The position numbers and the translations under genes are program-made. Shown in pieces: positions 33,063 to 41,779 of a DNA stretch of 64,000 nt; positions within the stretch are counted from its first letter, which is position 1; the number at the start of each line of letters is the position of its first letter. This DNA comes from an uncultured Lachnospiraceae bacterium (lineage in GTDB: Bacteria; Bacillota; Clostridia; Lachnospirales; Lachnospiraceae). Location: assembly GCA_947169935.1 (NCBI GenBank), contig CAMVRS010000002.1:1-64000 (forward strand), in the 5' to 3' direction. The notes under the pieces are model-generated. The model ran no database searches. It was given only the letters and a program-made list of their open reading frames with translations, and was not told the DNA's origin.

Positions 33063-33115
33063 TCAAGATCCTTCGCTACGCTCAGGATGACTGATTCTTT
33101 TATCCTTCGCTGCGC
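33063..33115. repeat. GATCCTTCGC...AGGATGAC repeat with second partial copy
   Basis: AAGATCCTTCGCTACGCTCAGGATGACT is followed by ATCCTTCGCTGCGCGT, a half copy that touches the stop of the DUF4446 gene. Same family as at 42952, 56049 and 28724. Confidence 0.75.
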
Positions 33116-33116
33116 G

Positions 33117-33632
33117 TCATACCTGTTGGGATATGGCCTGGTCAACAGCTTCCTGCTCTTCGGGGCTTAAGTTTATCTCGCATCTGCCTTCGGTTATGCG
33201 CTTTGCGTAACTGTAGCAGCCTGTTGACGAGTGTACGGAATTGATTATCGCTCCGCTGTTTTTCTCATCCAGGATGGCAAGCACAAAACTCATCTTTCCA
33301 CCCATCTCCGCAAAAGCGTCATACTTCACAAGTCCCAGCTTTTGCAGCGCGCACTCATGCTTGGAAAACAGCAGGTCTATGTCATTTGCATAAGCCTTTG
33401 ATTCCCTCTTGAGTCTGGCAACATCACCTGCCAGCCGCTGCATCTCATCCTCAAGGCTCATTGCTTCACTGCCCTGCATAAATCTGTCGTATCTGCGCTT
33501 TAATGCTTCCTGCTTTTTTATCTCCGATACGACTATTACTATCAGGACTATGACCGCGATCAGCAGTATCAGGAATGGGATCGCCAGATCCATGCCCCCA
33601 AGGCCTATGGCCTCAAATAATTTACTGCTCAT
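33117..33632 (-). CDS. DUF4446 family membrane-anchored protein
   Basis: 171 residues. A single N-terminal transmembrane helix (AIPFLILLIAVIVLIVIVVS, about 17-36) is followed by a coiled coil (about 40-100) and a small conserved domain with LGLVKYDAFAEMGGKMSFVLAILDEKNSGAIINSVHS, the DUF4446 signature. The function of the family is unknown. It overlaps parB by 11 bases, as it often does in Firmicutes, hinting at a role near the chromosome origin or membrane. Confidence 0.88.
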   Translation of the reverse strand: MSSKLFEAIGLGGMDLAIPFLILLIAVIVLIVIVVSEIKKQEALKRRYDRFMQGSEAMSLEDEMQRLAGDVARLKRESKAYANDIDLLFSKHECALQKLGLVKYDAFAEMGGKMSFVLAILDEKNSGAIINSVHSSTGCYSYAKRITEGRCEINLSPEEQEAVDQAISQQV

Positions 33633-34518
33633 TGCTCAGTCTCTCGTAAAACTTATCAAAATCGTCCGTGCTGTAGAAATCTATCACCAGTTTTCCCTGG
33701 CTTTTATCCTTCAGATCAACCTCCACTTTAACTCCCAGTCTCTGTGAAAGGAGATCCGCGTATTTGTCAAAATGTATCTGGTACTGGGTAAGGTCGACTT
33801 TCTTTTTGGGAGGTTTCTGGTTACCTGTCAGTTTCTTAACCAGTTTCTCCAGCTCCCTTACCGACATGTTTTTATCAAAAGCATCCTGGGCTACATCATA
33901 CTGTTTATTGCCATCTTCAATGGCCAGCAGCGTTCTTACATGTCCCATGGAAAGCTTTTCATCTATTACCATCTGCTGCACACGCTCATCGAGTTTTAAC
34001 AATCTGATGAAATTCGTAACAGATGCGCGGCTCTTGCCAACGGTCTTTGCCACTTCGTCATCAGTGGCATCGAATTCTTCTTTTAATCTCTGATAACCCT
34101 TTGCTACTTCTATGGGGTTCAGATCCTCTCTCTGGAGGTTTTCAACGATCTGTATCGCAAGCTTTTCCTTAGGGCTCGAAAAGCTGCGCACGATAACGGG
34201 AACTTCCTTAAGGCCCGCTATCTTTGCGGCACGCCAGCGGCGTTCACCGGTTATAATGGTATAATGCTCACCGTCACGCGCTACCACCAAAGGCTCGATC
34301 ATGCCCAGCTCTATGATGGAATCAGCCAGTTCATGAAGCTTATCTTCATTAAAGTTTTCACGGGGCTGCGTCTTATCCTGCCTTATCTTTCCGATCTCGA
34401 GCATAAGGGGGGTACCCTCATTCTCTGCGCTTTTGGCATGCGCTGCCGTTGTATTCACATTGTTACGGATCAGGCCGTCAAGCCCCTTTCCCAATCCCCT
34501 CTTATTCTTTGCTGGCAT
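33622..34518 (-). CDS. parB: Chromosome-partitioning protein ParB/Spo0J
   Basis: 298 residues from the ATG at 34518, chosen for its GGGAG site and the ParB-typical KRGLGKGLDGLI start. The N-terminal domain has ITGERRWRAAKIAG, the CTP-binding box; ENLQREDLNPIEVAKGYQ and a helix-turn-helix (DDEVAKTVGKSRASVTNFIRLL) follow. It binds parS sites and loads SMC. No parA gene is next to it. Upstream is an island in its place. A promoter lies at 34558-34586. Confidence 0.95.
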   Translation of the reverse strand: MPAKNKRGLGKGLDGLIRNNVNTTAAHAKSAENEGTPLMLEIGKIRQDKTQPRENFNEDKLHELADSIIELGMIEPLVVARDGEHYTIITGERRWRAAKIAGLKEVPVIVRSFSSPKEKLAIQIVENLQREDLNPIEVAKGYQRLKEEFDATDDEVAKTVGKSRASVTNFIRLLKLDERVQQMVIDEKLSMGHVRTLLAIEDGNKQYDVAQDAFDKNMSVRELEKLVKKLTGNQKPPKKKVDLTQYQIHFDKYADLLSQRLGVKVEVDLKDKSQGKLVIDFYSTDDFDKFYERLSNEQ

Positions 34519-34557
34519 ACTACGCTCCCGCATACTGGTCCAAATGCATACCGCGTT

Positions 34558-34586
34558 AGTATATCATGTAAATTCATCAAGGGCAA
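34558..34586 (-). promoter_or_regulatory. Promoter of parB
   Basis: Minus strand TTGCCC (34586-34581), 17-base spacer, TATACT (34563-34558), 40 bases before the parB ATG. It means that parB has its own promoter next to the island. Confidence 0.6.
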
Positions 34587-34620
34587 GACCTTTTTTAGCC
34601 CCAACAGCCCCAACGTGTTA

Positions 34621-34635
34621 CTATTCACGGGTAAC
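34621..34635. repeat. Terminal-type inverted repeat, left arm
   Basis: CTATTCACGGGTAAC matches, in inverted orientation, GTTACCCGTGAAATAG at 34890-34905 with one base inserted. The match continues imperfectly inward (ATCGACT versus ATTGACT). The pair bounds about 285 bases containing a coding relic, like the ends of a small mobile element. Confidence 0.65.
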
Positions 34636-34663
34636 ATCGACTGAATAGTCTACACATTCGTTT

Positions 34664-34692
34664 AAAAGGCCGCCCCAATCACTCAGGGCGGT
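34664..34692 (-). terminator. Terminator at the end of the relic frame
   Basis: On the minus strand GACCGCCC, a loop of about 8 bases and GGGGCGGCC form a hairpin followed by TTTT. The stop codon of the relic reading frame (34679-34681) is inside the hairpin. Confidence 0.7.
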
Positions 34693-34879
34693 CTTCTGCG
34701 TCAAGCTTTGTTTCGGTTTGCTCATTCGATGACAAAGGCTTTTTCCTTCGTTTTCTTTTCACCGGTGATCCGAAGCGTCGGGCAACTCCTTCAAATAAAT
34801 TTTCCCCTACTCCTTTGATAGACCCAATAATGCTGAGTCCATCACAATCTGCTGGGCTTTGCCGCTGTAGATAATTCTG
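34679..34879 (-). pseudogene. Coding relic, 66 codons, basic C-terminal fragment
   Basis: An open frame with no start runs from after a TAA to a TGA set in a rho-independent terminator. The peptide includes SIKGVGENLFEGVARRFGSP followed by KRKRRKKP, then an acidic end. The frame, a terminator at its stop and bounding inverted repeats suggest the 3' end of a lost mobile-element gene. A second frame beginning with TTG encodes NRIIYSGKAQQIVMDSALL in the same stretch. I do not recognise either. Confidence 0.4.
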
Positions 34880-34889
34880 TTAGTCAATC

Positions 34890-34905
34890 GTTACCCGTGA
34901 AATAG
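34890..34905. repeat. Terminal-type inverted repeat, right arm
   Basis: GTTACCCGTGAAATAG, the inverted partner of 34621-34635. Confidence 0.65.
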
Positions 34906-35215
34906 CAAGAAAACACACTCTCACACCATTTGTGCATAATGTCTATGATTTACCAGCATTTCCGGCGCATTAAACAGCCCGAAAGTTTCTGTGTTCATAT
35001 GCGACTTCATTTCCCGTATTATCAGTACGATTTTTTTACTCTTCAAAGCTGTCTCCCCAACCTCCCAACACTCACTATATAGCTGGCAATAATATACAGC
35101 GATTTTTAGTTTCATTACATCATCTTCATGCATTATTCCCTGTTCTGTTTATCCTTCTATTCTGTTATCATCATATAGTAAAAAAAACCAAAACAGTATG
35201 AGAGGAGCAATCAGT
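34906..35215. other. AT-rich leader region before the subtilase gene
   Basis: About 310 bases. A 70-codon frame at 34921-35133 on the minus strand lacks a good ribosome site and codon pattern and is not called. A TATAGT box at 35174-35179 could be a -10 element for the subtilase, but no matching -35 box was found. Base composition drops here compared with parB. Confidence 0.35.
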
Positions 35216-38200
35216 ATGAAAACAAAAAAGAAGAAATGGCGTTTTATCGCCAAGTTAATGGCCGCAATTGTACTATTGGAACAAGTAATATCCTTAGTTC
35301 CTACAGATTACGTGATCGCTGCTGGAGAAACAGTAGAAGATTGCAAATTCCAGCATAAAATAATTTCGTCCTGGGAGGATGGGTGTAATGCCGAAATCAC
35401 TTTGACTAATCTTTCTGATTCTGATGCCCAGAATTGGATAGTAACATTCTGTACTACTGATTTAATTACAGATCTATGGGGTGGCAATATAAAAAAATGT
35501 GTTGTAAATACCATCTCCAATAACACTCCGCTGGCAGATGAATCTATATATTATCAATATACCGTAGAAGCATTAGATTATAATGCTTCTCTTTTGTCGG
35601 GTGAACAAGTGATTTGGGGCTATAGTTCACAAGGAAATAACCATGACATTTGGGATGAAGAAGTGACTATCGTAACCCAAAAAGATTCAGAAGAAAAGCA
35701 AACTATCGATGAAAGTGTTGAAGGTGTTAACTTAATAAAAAAATACAGTATTAGCGATGATTGTTCTATAGAAGTAAATGTAACTGATAGCTGGGAGAAT
35801 TATTATAACATAAAACTATTTATTACTAACACTAGTGAAGAAACTATACACAATTGGGGATTACTGTTAAAGACAACAGATACAATCTCCGGGCTATACA
35901 ACGCTACAGAAATATCCAATATCGACGGGGTTCGATTATTAAAAAATGCCGGCTATAATCAAGATATACATGTGGGAGAAACTATTGAAGTAGGATATAT
36001 TGCTTCTTATTCTTATTCTCCAAATGTGCCAGATACATTTGCCATATCTCACATAGAAGAAGAATTAACGACAAAAGAATATGAAGTGAATTTATTCATA
36101 ACATCACAGTGGGAAAATGGTGGTTTGGCTCAAATCATTATTGAAAACACATCCGATCAAACTATCGAAGACTGGACGATAGAGTTCAATAGTGACTTAA
36201 TTATTGAAGAAGTATGGGGTGGTACAATTGAGGAACATATAGGGGATCATTATTTTATTCGCAACGCAGAATATGCACAAAATATAACATCTGGAGAAAC
36301 TTGGACTATAGGATTCACATTCAGCGGCGATGCATCAGATATCCATAATATAGTCGCAAAACAGATCGTAGTATCAAGCAACAGCAGTGATCGTGAATCA
36401 AATATCAACTCAATAGTTGAATTAGATACATCTATGGCGACAGAAGATGTCGGCAGAATGTTTTATAAAGAACTAAGCTCTTATGATGATATAGCTCTTT
36501 CATCTGATGGTTTGCTATATGTAAAAAATCAAGTACTTATTTCCGTAAATGGTAAGGATTATAATGAAATAGAAGAATTAGCAGAAGAATATGATGCACA
36601 AATAGTTGGCTGCATAGAATTAACCGGCGATTATCAACTAGAGTTTAAACAAAACCTGGATACCAATGAATTTGAAAAAGCTATAGGAGACTTAAGAACC
36701 AAGTCATATATAAAAAATGCCGAATTGAATTACCTATGGTTAGAAGGCCCAAATTTTTATTCTTCCGATCCTTGGTATGAAGGCGCAAGTGAATGGTCAT
36801 CAGTTTCTACAGCAGCAGGCACTAATTGGGGAATAGAAGCCATAAATTTTGCAAATGGTTTGGTCGAAGCAGGTGTAATTGATAATCTAAATGCTTCCTA
36901 TAATGATGTAACTATAGATCATTTGTCTACAGCTCCAATAGGTATACTAGATACTGCTTTTGATGAAAAACATGAAGATATTATTATTTCACAAAGCTGG
37001 ATGAACTTTGAAGATCCTGATGAATTAAAAAACCGTTTCTATGGGAAAAAAGGGCACGCAGAAAACCAAAGTATAGCTCATGGAACAAAAGTAGCAGGGG
37101 TGATAGGCGCAACATTTAATAATAGTCTTGGGATTACCGGAGTAAGCATCAAACACAATTTATATGCTGTTTCGATGGATGGAGAGCAGTCTCTATGGGA
37201 TAGTTTAGATAAGAGGAATTCACAACAACTAGACGATCATGTATTTAAGGTGAAATGCGCACTGGGCATATTAATCGCCGTTGCAAAAGCAAAAGTTATA
37301 AACTATTCACAAGGGCAAGACGGTATGGCGTTTGTATTATCAAGAGGCAGATCATCAACAGACTCTAAGATTCAAAAGCAATATGATGAAGCCTATGCAT
37401 ATTATGAAAAACAATCAACCTCTATTGCCGATTATCTTGAAAGTCTTTTAGCTTTAGGCTATGACTTCTTAATTGTCACATCAGCGGGGAACGGAAATGA
37501 TAAAGGATTTGTAGAGTATTCTTTTTGGGAGAATAGTATTCTAGAAACAATCAATGCCCACTACCGTATAGCAACATCTAAAGATTCTGGAAAAAAATAT
37601 GGCTCCTCATACTCTGATTCAAGCGTCCAACATGTATGTAATTATATTGATGCTCAATATAATAGCATATTCAATTTTATACCTGACTCCAGCGAATGCT
37701 ACGATCATATAATCTGCGTTGGAGGAATACAGCCAAATACGAATGAATCTAGCCAGAATAGATTCGAAATATGTTCATTTAGTGATAGAGGTGACCGTGT
37801 AGATGTTTTAGCTCCCGGAGTAACATATACGACAACTATTACGGGGACAGCAGCGGATGACTACAACAAAACACCTATGCAAAATGATAATTACGATGTT
37901 TATCAAGGCACTTCATTTGCTGCACCGTATGTAACCGGCGCAATAGGATTAGCGTATAGTGTTAATCCCAAGATATCAGCAGTCGATTTAAAACAGTATA
38001 TAATTAGTTCAGCCAAAGATATGAACCTTGGAACAGGTGTATTAGACATTTCTTCCTTAATAAAATCGGTTAAAAAATCCAATCAGGGGCAGTTAATTGT
38101 CAATATATCTGACGACAACGGAAATCCTCTTACCGGAGCTGACGTGCGCATATGTAGTACCGGAATATGTGCTAAATACTTATTTACAAATATACTTCTT

Positions 38201-38719
38201 TATGATTCCGTAGATTACAGCAAAGTATATTTAGAATTAACCACAAACGAAAATGGACAGATAATTTGCGATTTACCAGAGGGGTATTATATAGTTATGG
38301 CGGATTACCATAATACTAAAGGTAAAACCGCTAGTGTTGGATGGTACCAGTCAAATAGAGGATTGTTCCATGACGGATTAGAGGCAGGCAAAATATATAA
38401 TCTAAATATGCAATTATCACCCTATTCCCTGAATAATACATCAAATAGTATTCGTTTTCAGATAAAAGATACTAATGATAATTCATTGGATGGTTCAACA
38501 GTAAAACTTTACAAAGGATGGGGAACGTCAAACCTTTTTCAACCAGTGGCACAAGCGACAGGAGACAGTGGATGGCATGTCTGGGGCTGGGTTGAAATGG
38601 ATGTTGCTCCCGGAATCTATACAGCAGTAATCAGCAAAAATGGGTATCAGACTAAAACTGTAAATGTACAGGTTATAGCCGATGGCAAAGATTATTTAAT
38701 CTATTTAGATAAGTATTAA
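35216..38719 (+). CDS. Secreted subtilisin-like (S8) protease with three CBM-like modules
   Basis: 1167 residues from the ATG at 35216, placed 8 bases after AGAGGAG. After a signal peptide come three cellulose-binding-like modules (about 45-150, 180-280, 285-385) with repeated SSWEDG.NAEITLTN, SWENYYNIKLFITNTS and SQWENGGLAQIIIENTS. A propeptide-like region (about 430-505) precedes the catalytic domain: D579 in GILDTAFD, H622 in SIAHGTKVAGV, N759 in TSAGNGND, S900 in GTSFAAPYVTGA. Two carboxy-terminal domains resemble carboxypeptidase-regulatory-like folds. All triad residues are present. AT-rich codon use unlike the neighbours indicates transfer. The CBM likeness is by motif only. Confidence 0.85.
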   Translation: MKTKKKKWRFIAKLMAAIVLLEQVISLVPTDYVIAAGETVEDCKFQHKIISSWEDGCNAEITLTNLSDSDAQNWIVTFCTTDLITDLWGGNIKKCVVNTISNNTPLADESIYYQYTVEALDYNASLLSGEQVIWGYSSQGNNHDIWDEEVTIVTQKDSEEKQTIDESVEGVNLIKKYSISDDCSIEVNVTDSWENYYNIKLFITNTSEETIHNWGLLLKTTDTISGLYNATEISNIDGVRLLKNAGYNQDIHVGETIEVGYIASYSYSPNVPDTFAISHIEEELTTKEYEVNLFITSQWENGGLAQIIIENTSDQTIEDWTIEFNSDLIIEEVWGGTIEEHIGDHYFIRNAEYAQNITSGETWTIGFTFSGDASDIHNIVAKQIVVSSNSSDRESNINSIVELDTSMATEDVGRMFYKELSSYDDIALSSDGLLYVKNQVLISVNGKDYNEIEELAEEYDAQIVGCIELTGDYQLEFKQNLDTNEFEKAIGDLRTKSYIKNAELNYLWLEGPNFYSSDPWYEGASEWSSVSTAAGTNWGIEAINFANGLVEAGVIDNLNASYNDVTIDHLSTAPIGILDTAFDEKHEDIIISQSWMNFEDPDELKNRFYGKKGHAENQSIAHGTKVAGVIGATFNNSLGITGVSIKHNLYAVSMDGEQSLWDSLDKRNSQQLDDHVFKVKCALGILIAVAKAKVINYSQGQDGMAFVLSRGRSSTDSKIQKQYDEAYAYYEKQSTSIADYLESLLALGYDFLIVTSAGNGNDKGFVEYSFWENSILETINAHYRIATSKDSGKKYGSSYSDSSVQHVCNYIDAQYNSIFNFIPDSSECYDHIICVGGIQPNTNESSQNRFEICSFSDRGDRVDVLAPGVTYTTTITGTAADDYNKTPMQNDNYDVYQGTSFAAPYVTGAIGLAYSVNPKISAVDLKQYIISSAKDMNLGTGVLDISSLIKSVKKSNQGQLIVNISDDNGNPLTGADVRICSTGICAKYLFTNILLYDSVDYSKVYLELTTNENGQIICDLPEGYYIVMADYHNTKGKTASVGWYQSNRGLFHDGLEAGKIYNLNMQLSPYSLNNTSNSIRFQIKDTNDNSLDGSTVKLYKGWGTSNLFQPVAQATGDSGWHVWGWVEMDVAPGIYTAVISKNGYQTKTVNVQVIADGKDYLIYLDKY

Positions 38720-38727
38720 ATTAAGCA

Positions 38728-38766
38728 CCCATAGTATGCTTTTAATGGGCATGCTATGGGGTTTTA
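38728..38766 (+). terminator. Terminator after the subtilase gene
   Basis: CCCATAGTATGC (38728-38739) pairs with GCATGCTATGGG (38749-38760) with one G-T pair, followed by GTTTTAT. The hairpin lies 8 bases after the stop codon. Confidence 0.75.
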
Positions 38767-38783
38767 TGTTTTCGAGGTGAACA

Positions 38784-39677
38784 ATGAGAAAGATATTCAA
38801 AAGAAGGATTATTACTATAATAGTTCTATTGTTTTTCAGTTTCTTACTTATCCTTATTACATTTATCACATTGTATACAAAAAGAAATAAACAGTCTATA
38901 GAATTAGATTTTGAGCGTTATGTTTCTGGAAACGTTGATACAAAGAGAAAAGACCCATTATTCCGCTTTGAAAGCGAAGAAGATGTTATGAACGCAGGAA
39001 AAGACGTTTGGATGAAAATAAAAAGCGTTGATAGTAATACCATAGGTTTTATCCCCGACTTTTATTGCGCTGATATGCTTATGGAGCCCAGAAAGATTGC
39101 TGATGGAAAAGAAGAAAAGATATATATAGTTATACCTGAAAAAAATAAGCGATATTATGAATCAATAACTGATTTTACAAAGGATCACATACCTTCCATT
39201 AATATTCCTGAACAAAAACAGACTACTGTCATCAATAGCGATTATTGCGGTGGCAATGAATACTATGATCAACAACGTATCCGAACGATGCATAGATATT
39301 ATAAAACAAACAATCAGAATACTCTTTATACAGATAGTATCGCTTTAGAAGCATACAGAGTATTAACGCTAAATTATTTTGTTATAGATAACGGTCAAAT
39401 CATATATACGGGTGAAATGACACCTGATGAAATAAAAAAGAACTGTGATTTGTTAATGAATGACTATCTTAATAACAATCTTATAGGCGTATATAGAACT
39501 TTAAAAAAAGACGATAATTTCTACCAGTATGTTTTTTATTCCTATAATGTTTCAGAAAGTGAAGAAAGTTTGCTATTTGTTTATAAAACAATATATAAAA
39601 TAAACAATAACGGTTATCTAAAAAAAACAATAGAAACGTGGGTAGCAGACGAGAAGCAATTACGCTTTTTTTTATAA
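38784..39677 (+). CDS. Membrane-anchored protein, unknown function
   Basis: 297 residues. A basic N-terminus and one hydrophobic helix (about 11-33, IITIIVLLFFSFLLILITFI) anchor it, with a large soluble part outside. The soluble part is lysine- and asparagine-rich and contains KRYYESITDFTKDHIPSI and YCGGNEYYDQQRIRTMHRYY. I recognise no family. A GAGGTGA site is 5 bases before the ATG, and the preceding terminator means it may need its own promoter or read-through. Codon use is as AT-rich as the subtilase, so both probably came in together. Confidence 0.7.
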   Translation: MRKIFKRRIITIIVLLFFSFLLILITFITLYTKRNKQSIELDFERYVSGNVDTKRKDPLFRFESEEDVMNAGKDVWMKIKSVDSNTIGFIPDFYCADMLMEPRKIADGKEEKIYIVIPEKNKRYYESITDFTKDHIPSINIPEQKQTTVINSDYCGGNEYYDQQRIRTMHRYYKTNNQNTLYTDSIALEAYRVLTLNYFVIDNGQIIYTGEMTPDEIKKNCDLLMNDYLNNNLIGVYRTLKKDDNFYQYVFYSYNVSESEESLLFVYKTIYKINNNGYLKKTIETWVADEKQLRFFL

Positions 39678-39682
39678 TTGAA

Positions 39683-39702
39683 GCCCCGGCTTTCGCCGGG
39701 GC
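39683..39702. terminator. GC-rich hairpin between convergent genes
   Basis: GCCCCGGC-TTTC-GCCGGGGC is a perfect 8-base stem. The flanking T-runs are poor (TTCAATTAT on the minus strand), but its place between two convergent genes suggests a shared terminator. Confidence 0.5.
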
Positions 39703-39714
39703 CGGAACATGATC

Positions 39715-40827
39715 TTAGTTGGTGATGGTCTGCTCAGTTTCCTTATCGAATACGTGGATCTTCTCGGTATCGAATGCAAACTTAACAACATCGCCGGGAC
39801 GTGCGGTAGTTCTGGGATCTACGCGGGCGGTCATAGCGAACTCGTCCAGATCGAAGTACAGGAATACTTCTGCACCCAGAAGCTCGTATACACGGATGGT
39901 GGATTCGAATACTGAAAGAGGAGAAGCCTCAACCATCATCTCGCTGTCGTATACATCCTCGGGACGGATACCAAAGGTAACGGTCTTTCCGTCATAGTTG
40001 CCGTCGATAAGCTTCTTGCTCTTTGCAGCATTCAGAGGAATAGCCTTGTCAGCGATCTTCAGGTAAGCGGTCTCGCCCTGGATCTCAACTACAGCATCAA
40101 GGAAGTTCATCTGAGGAGATCCCATGAAACCTGCAACGAAGAGGTTAGCGGGCTTCTCATACAGATTCTGAGGAGTATCAACCTGCTGTACAACACCGTC
40201 CTTCATAACTACGATACGGGTACCAAGGGTCATAGCCTCTGTCTGGTCATGTGTAACGTAGATGATGGTGGTGCCCAGTCTCTGGTGAAGCTTAGCGATC
40301 TCAATTCTCATCTGCACACGCAGCTTAGCATCCAGGTTGGAAAGAGGCTCGTCCATGAGGAATACCTTAGGATTACGCACGATAGCACGACCCATAGCAA
40401 CACGCTGTCTCTGACCACCGGAAAGAGCCTTAGGCTTACGCTCAAGAAGGGGAACCAGATCCAGGATCTTTGCTGCTTCCTTAACCATCTTATCTATTTC
40501 GTCTGAAGGAACCTTTCTCAGCTTAAGACCGAATGCCATGTTATCATAAACGGTCATATGAGGATACAGAGCGTAGTTCTGGAATACCATCGCGATATCA
40601 CGGTCCTTAGGCTCTACATCGTTTACCAGACGATCACCGATACGCAGCTCACCGGAGCTGATGTCTTCCAGACCTGCGATCATACGCAGAGTGGTGGACT
40701 TACCGCAACCGGAAGGACCTACGAAGATGATGAACTCCTGGTCTGCGATCTCAAGGTTGAAATCCTTAACAGCTTCGAATCCGTTAGGATATACCTTGCA
40801 GACATTCTTTAAAGAAAGACTTGCCAT
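39715..40827 (-). CDS. Sugar ABC transporter ATP-binding protein (MsmK/UgpC/MalK class)
   Basis: 370 residues. Walker A GPSGCGKST, signature LSGGQRQRVAMGRAIVRNP and Walker B VFLMDEPLSNLDAKLR form the ATPase; a C-terminal OB-fold/TOBE domain (about 240-370) follows, as in MalK. Such ATPases power uptake of oligosaccharides and often serve several permeases in Firmicutes. No permease or binding protein is adjacent, which fits a shared MsmK-type ATPase. A TATAAT box lies at 40889-40894 on the minus strand. Confidence 0.93.
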   Translation of the reverse strand: MASLSLKNVCKVYPNGFEAVKDFNLEIADQEFIIFVGPSGCGKSTTLRMIAGLEDISSGELRIGDRLVNDVEPKDRDIAMVFQNYALYPHMTVYDNMAFGLKLRKVPSDEIDKMVKEAAKILDLVPLLERKPKALSGGQRQRVAMGRAIVRNPKVFLMDEPLSNLDAKLRVQMRIEIAKLHQRLGTTIIYVTHDQTEAMTLGTRIVVMKDGVVQQVDTPQNLYEKPANLFVAGFMGSPQMNFLDAVVEIQGETAYLKIADKAIPLNAAKSKKLIDGNYDGKTVTFGIRPEDVYDSEMMVEASPLSVFESTIRVYELLGAEVFLYFDLDEFAMTARVDPRTTARPGDVVKFAFDTEKIHVFDKETEQTITN

Positions 40828-40868
40828 TTTAAATAACCTCCATAAGTTGTTTTATAAGCGGTGCCACT

Positions 40869-40896
40869 TTGACACCTCACTATGCGCTATTATAGC
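40869..40896 (+). promoter_or_regulatory. Candidate rsmG promoter, overlapping a divergent -10 box
   Basis: Plus strand TTGACA (40869-40874), 16 bases, TATAGC (40891-40896). A consensus TATAAT on the minus strand (40894-40889) overlaps it and could serve the ABC ATPase gene; its -35 box is weak. Confidence 0.45.
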
Positions 40897-41014
40897 CGCC
40901 CGGGCGACATAAATCCATAGTCCGCCTGCCGAAATATACATTTCCCTTTCGTCACATTGACGAAGGACCGGACATGATTGACTTAATGGGGATTCTGCTA
41001 TATCATCATGAGCT

Positions 41015-41764
41015 ATGGAAAGTATGGATGTTTTGAACTGCATAGGAAAGATCGGCATTTCGCTCAGCGATGAACAGGTGAAGGCTTTTGTGCGGTATTA
41101 TGAGCTGCTGGTGGAATGGAACAGCTTTATGAACCTTACGGCTATAACAGAGCCGGATGAAGTGCTGATAAAGCATTTTGCCGACAGCTTAAGCCCTTTT
41201 TCCGATCTGGTGAAAGATGCTCCTCTTTCTATTAAAGAAGGGACCAGACTGATTGATGTGGGGACGGGAGCAGGATTTCCTGCTATGCCTTTAAAGATCG
41301 CTTTTCCCCAGCTTAATGTGACCATGCTGGATTCGTTGGGAAAGCGTGTTAAGTTTCTTAATGAAGTGATAGCGCAGCTGGGCCTTAAAAATGTGCAGGC
41401 TATACATGGCCGTGCTGAGGATCTTGCCCGGGATCCTTCGCACAGGGAAGCCTATGATATCGTCGTCTCCCGTGCAGTGGCCCATATGAGCATACTTGCC
41501 GAATACTGCCTTCCGTATGCAAAGTGCGGCGGCAGCCTGATCGCCTATAAATCCAGGGAGTATCTTACAGGCGATGAAAAAGTGCAATCCGAAAAAGCCA
41601 TAGAACTTCTGGGCGGCAGGACTGAAGTGGTACGGCAGATAAGCCTGCCGGACTGTGACGCCGACCGCTGCCTTGTCTTTATAAAGAAGATTTCAAAAAC
41701 CGCAAAGACCTATCCCCGCAAAGCCGGCATGCCTTCACGCGCGCCCCTTGGTAAGCCGTTCTGA
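41015..41764 (+). CDS. rsmG: 16S rRNA (guanine-N7) methyltransferase RsmG
   Basis: About 249 residues. FVRYYELLVEWNSFMNLTAITEPDE and the SAM loop LIDVGTGAGFPAMPLKIAFP are diagnostic, followed by VSRAVAHMSILAEYCLPY. It methylates G527 of 16S rRNA. The start is either the ATG at 41015 or one nine bases later (MDVLNCIG); neither has a strong ribosome site. rsmG is usually followed by parA-parB near the origin; here parB is some 6.5 kb away on the other strand and parA is missing. Confidence 0.95.
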   Translation: MESMDVLNCIGKIGISLSDEQVKAFVRYYELLVEWNSFMNLTAITEPDEVLIKHFADSLSPFSDLVKDAPLSIKEGTRLIDVGTGAGFPAMPLKIAFPQLNVTMLDSLGKRVKFLNEVIAQLGLKNVQAIHGRAEDLARDPSHREAYDIVVSRAVAHMSILAEYCLPYAKCGGSLIAYKSREYLTGDEKVQSEKAIELLGGRTEVVRQISLPDCDADRCLVFIKKISKTAKTYPRKAGMPSRAPLGKPF

Positions 41765-41779
41765 CTGCTTTCTTTCGTT

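Noticed and set aside
34611..34905. Possible parS site near parB
   Set aside because: No TGTTTCACGTGAAACA-like palindrome was found; the GTTACCCGTGAAA elements differ and are better explained as inverted ends.
34921..35133. 70-codon frame on the minus strand, start MKLKIAVYY-like
   Set aside because: No convincing ribosome site or neighbour coupling, and AT-rich composition makes chance frames common; a weak likeness to a receiver domain start was not enough.
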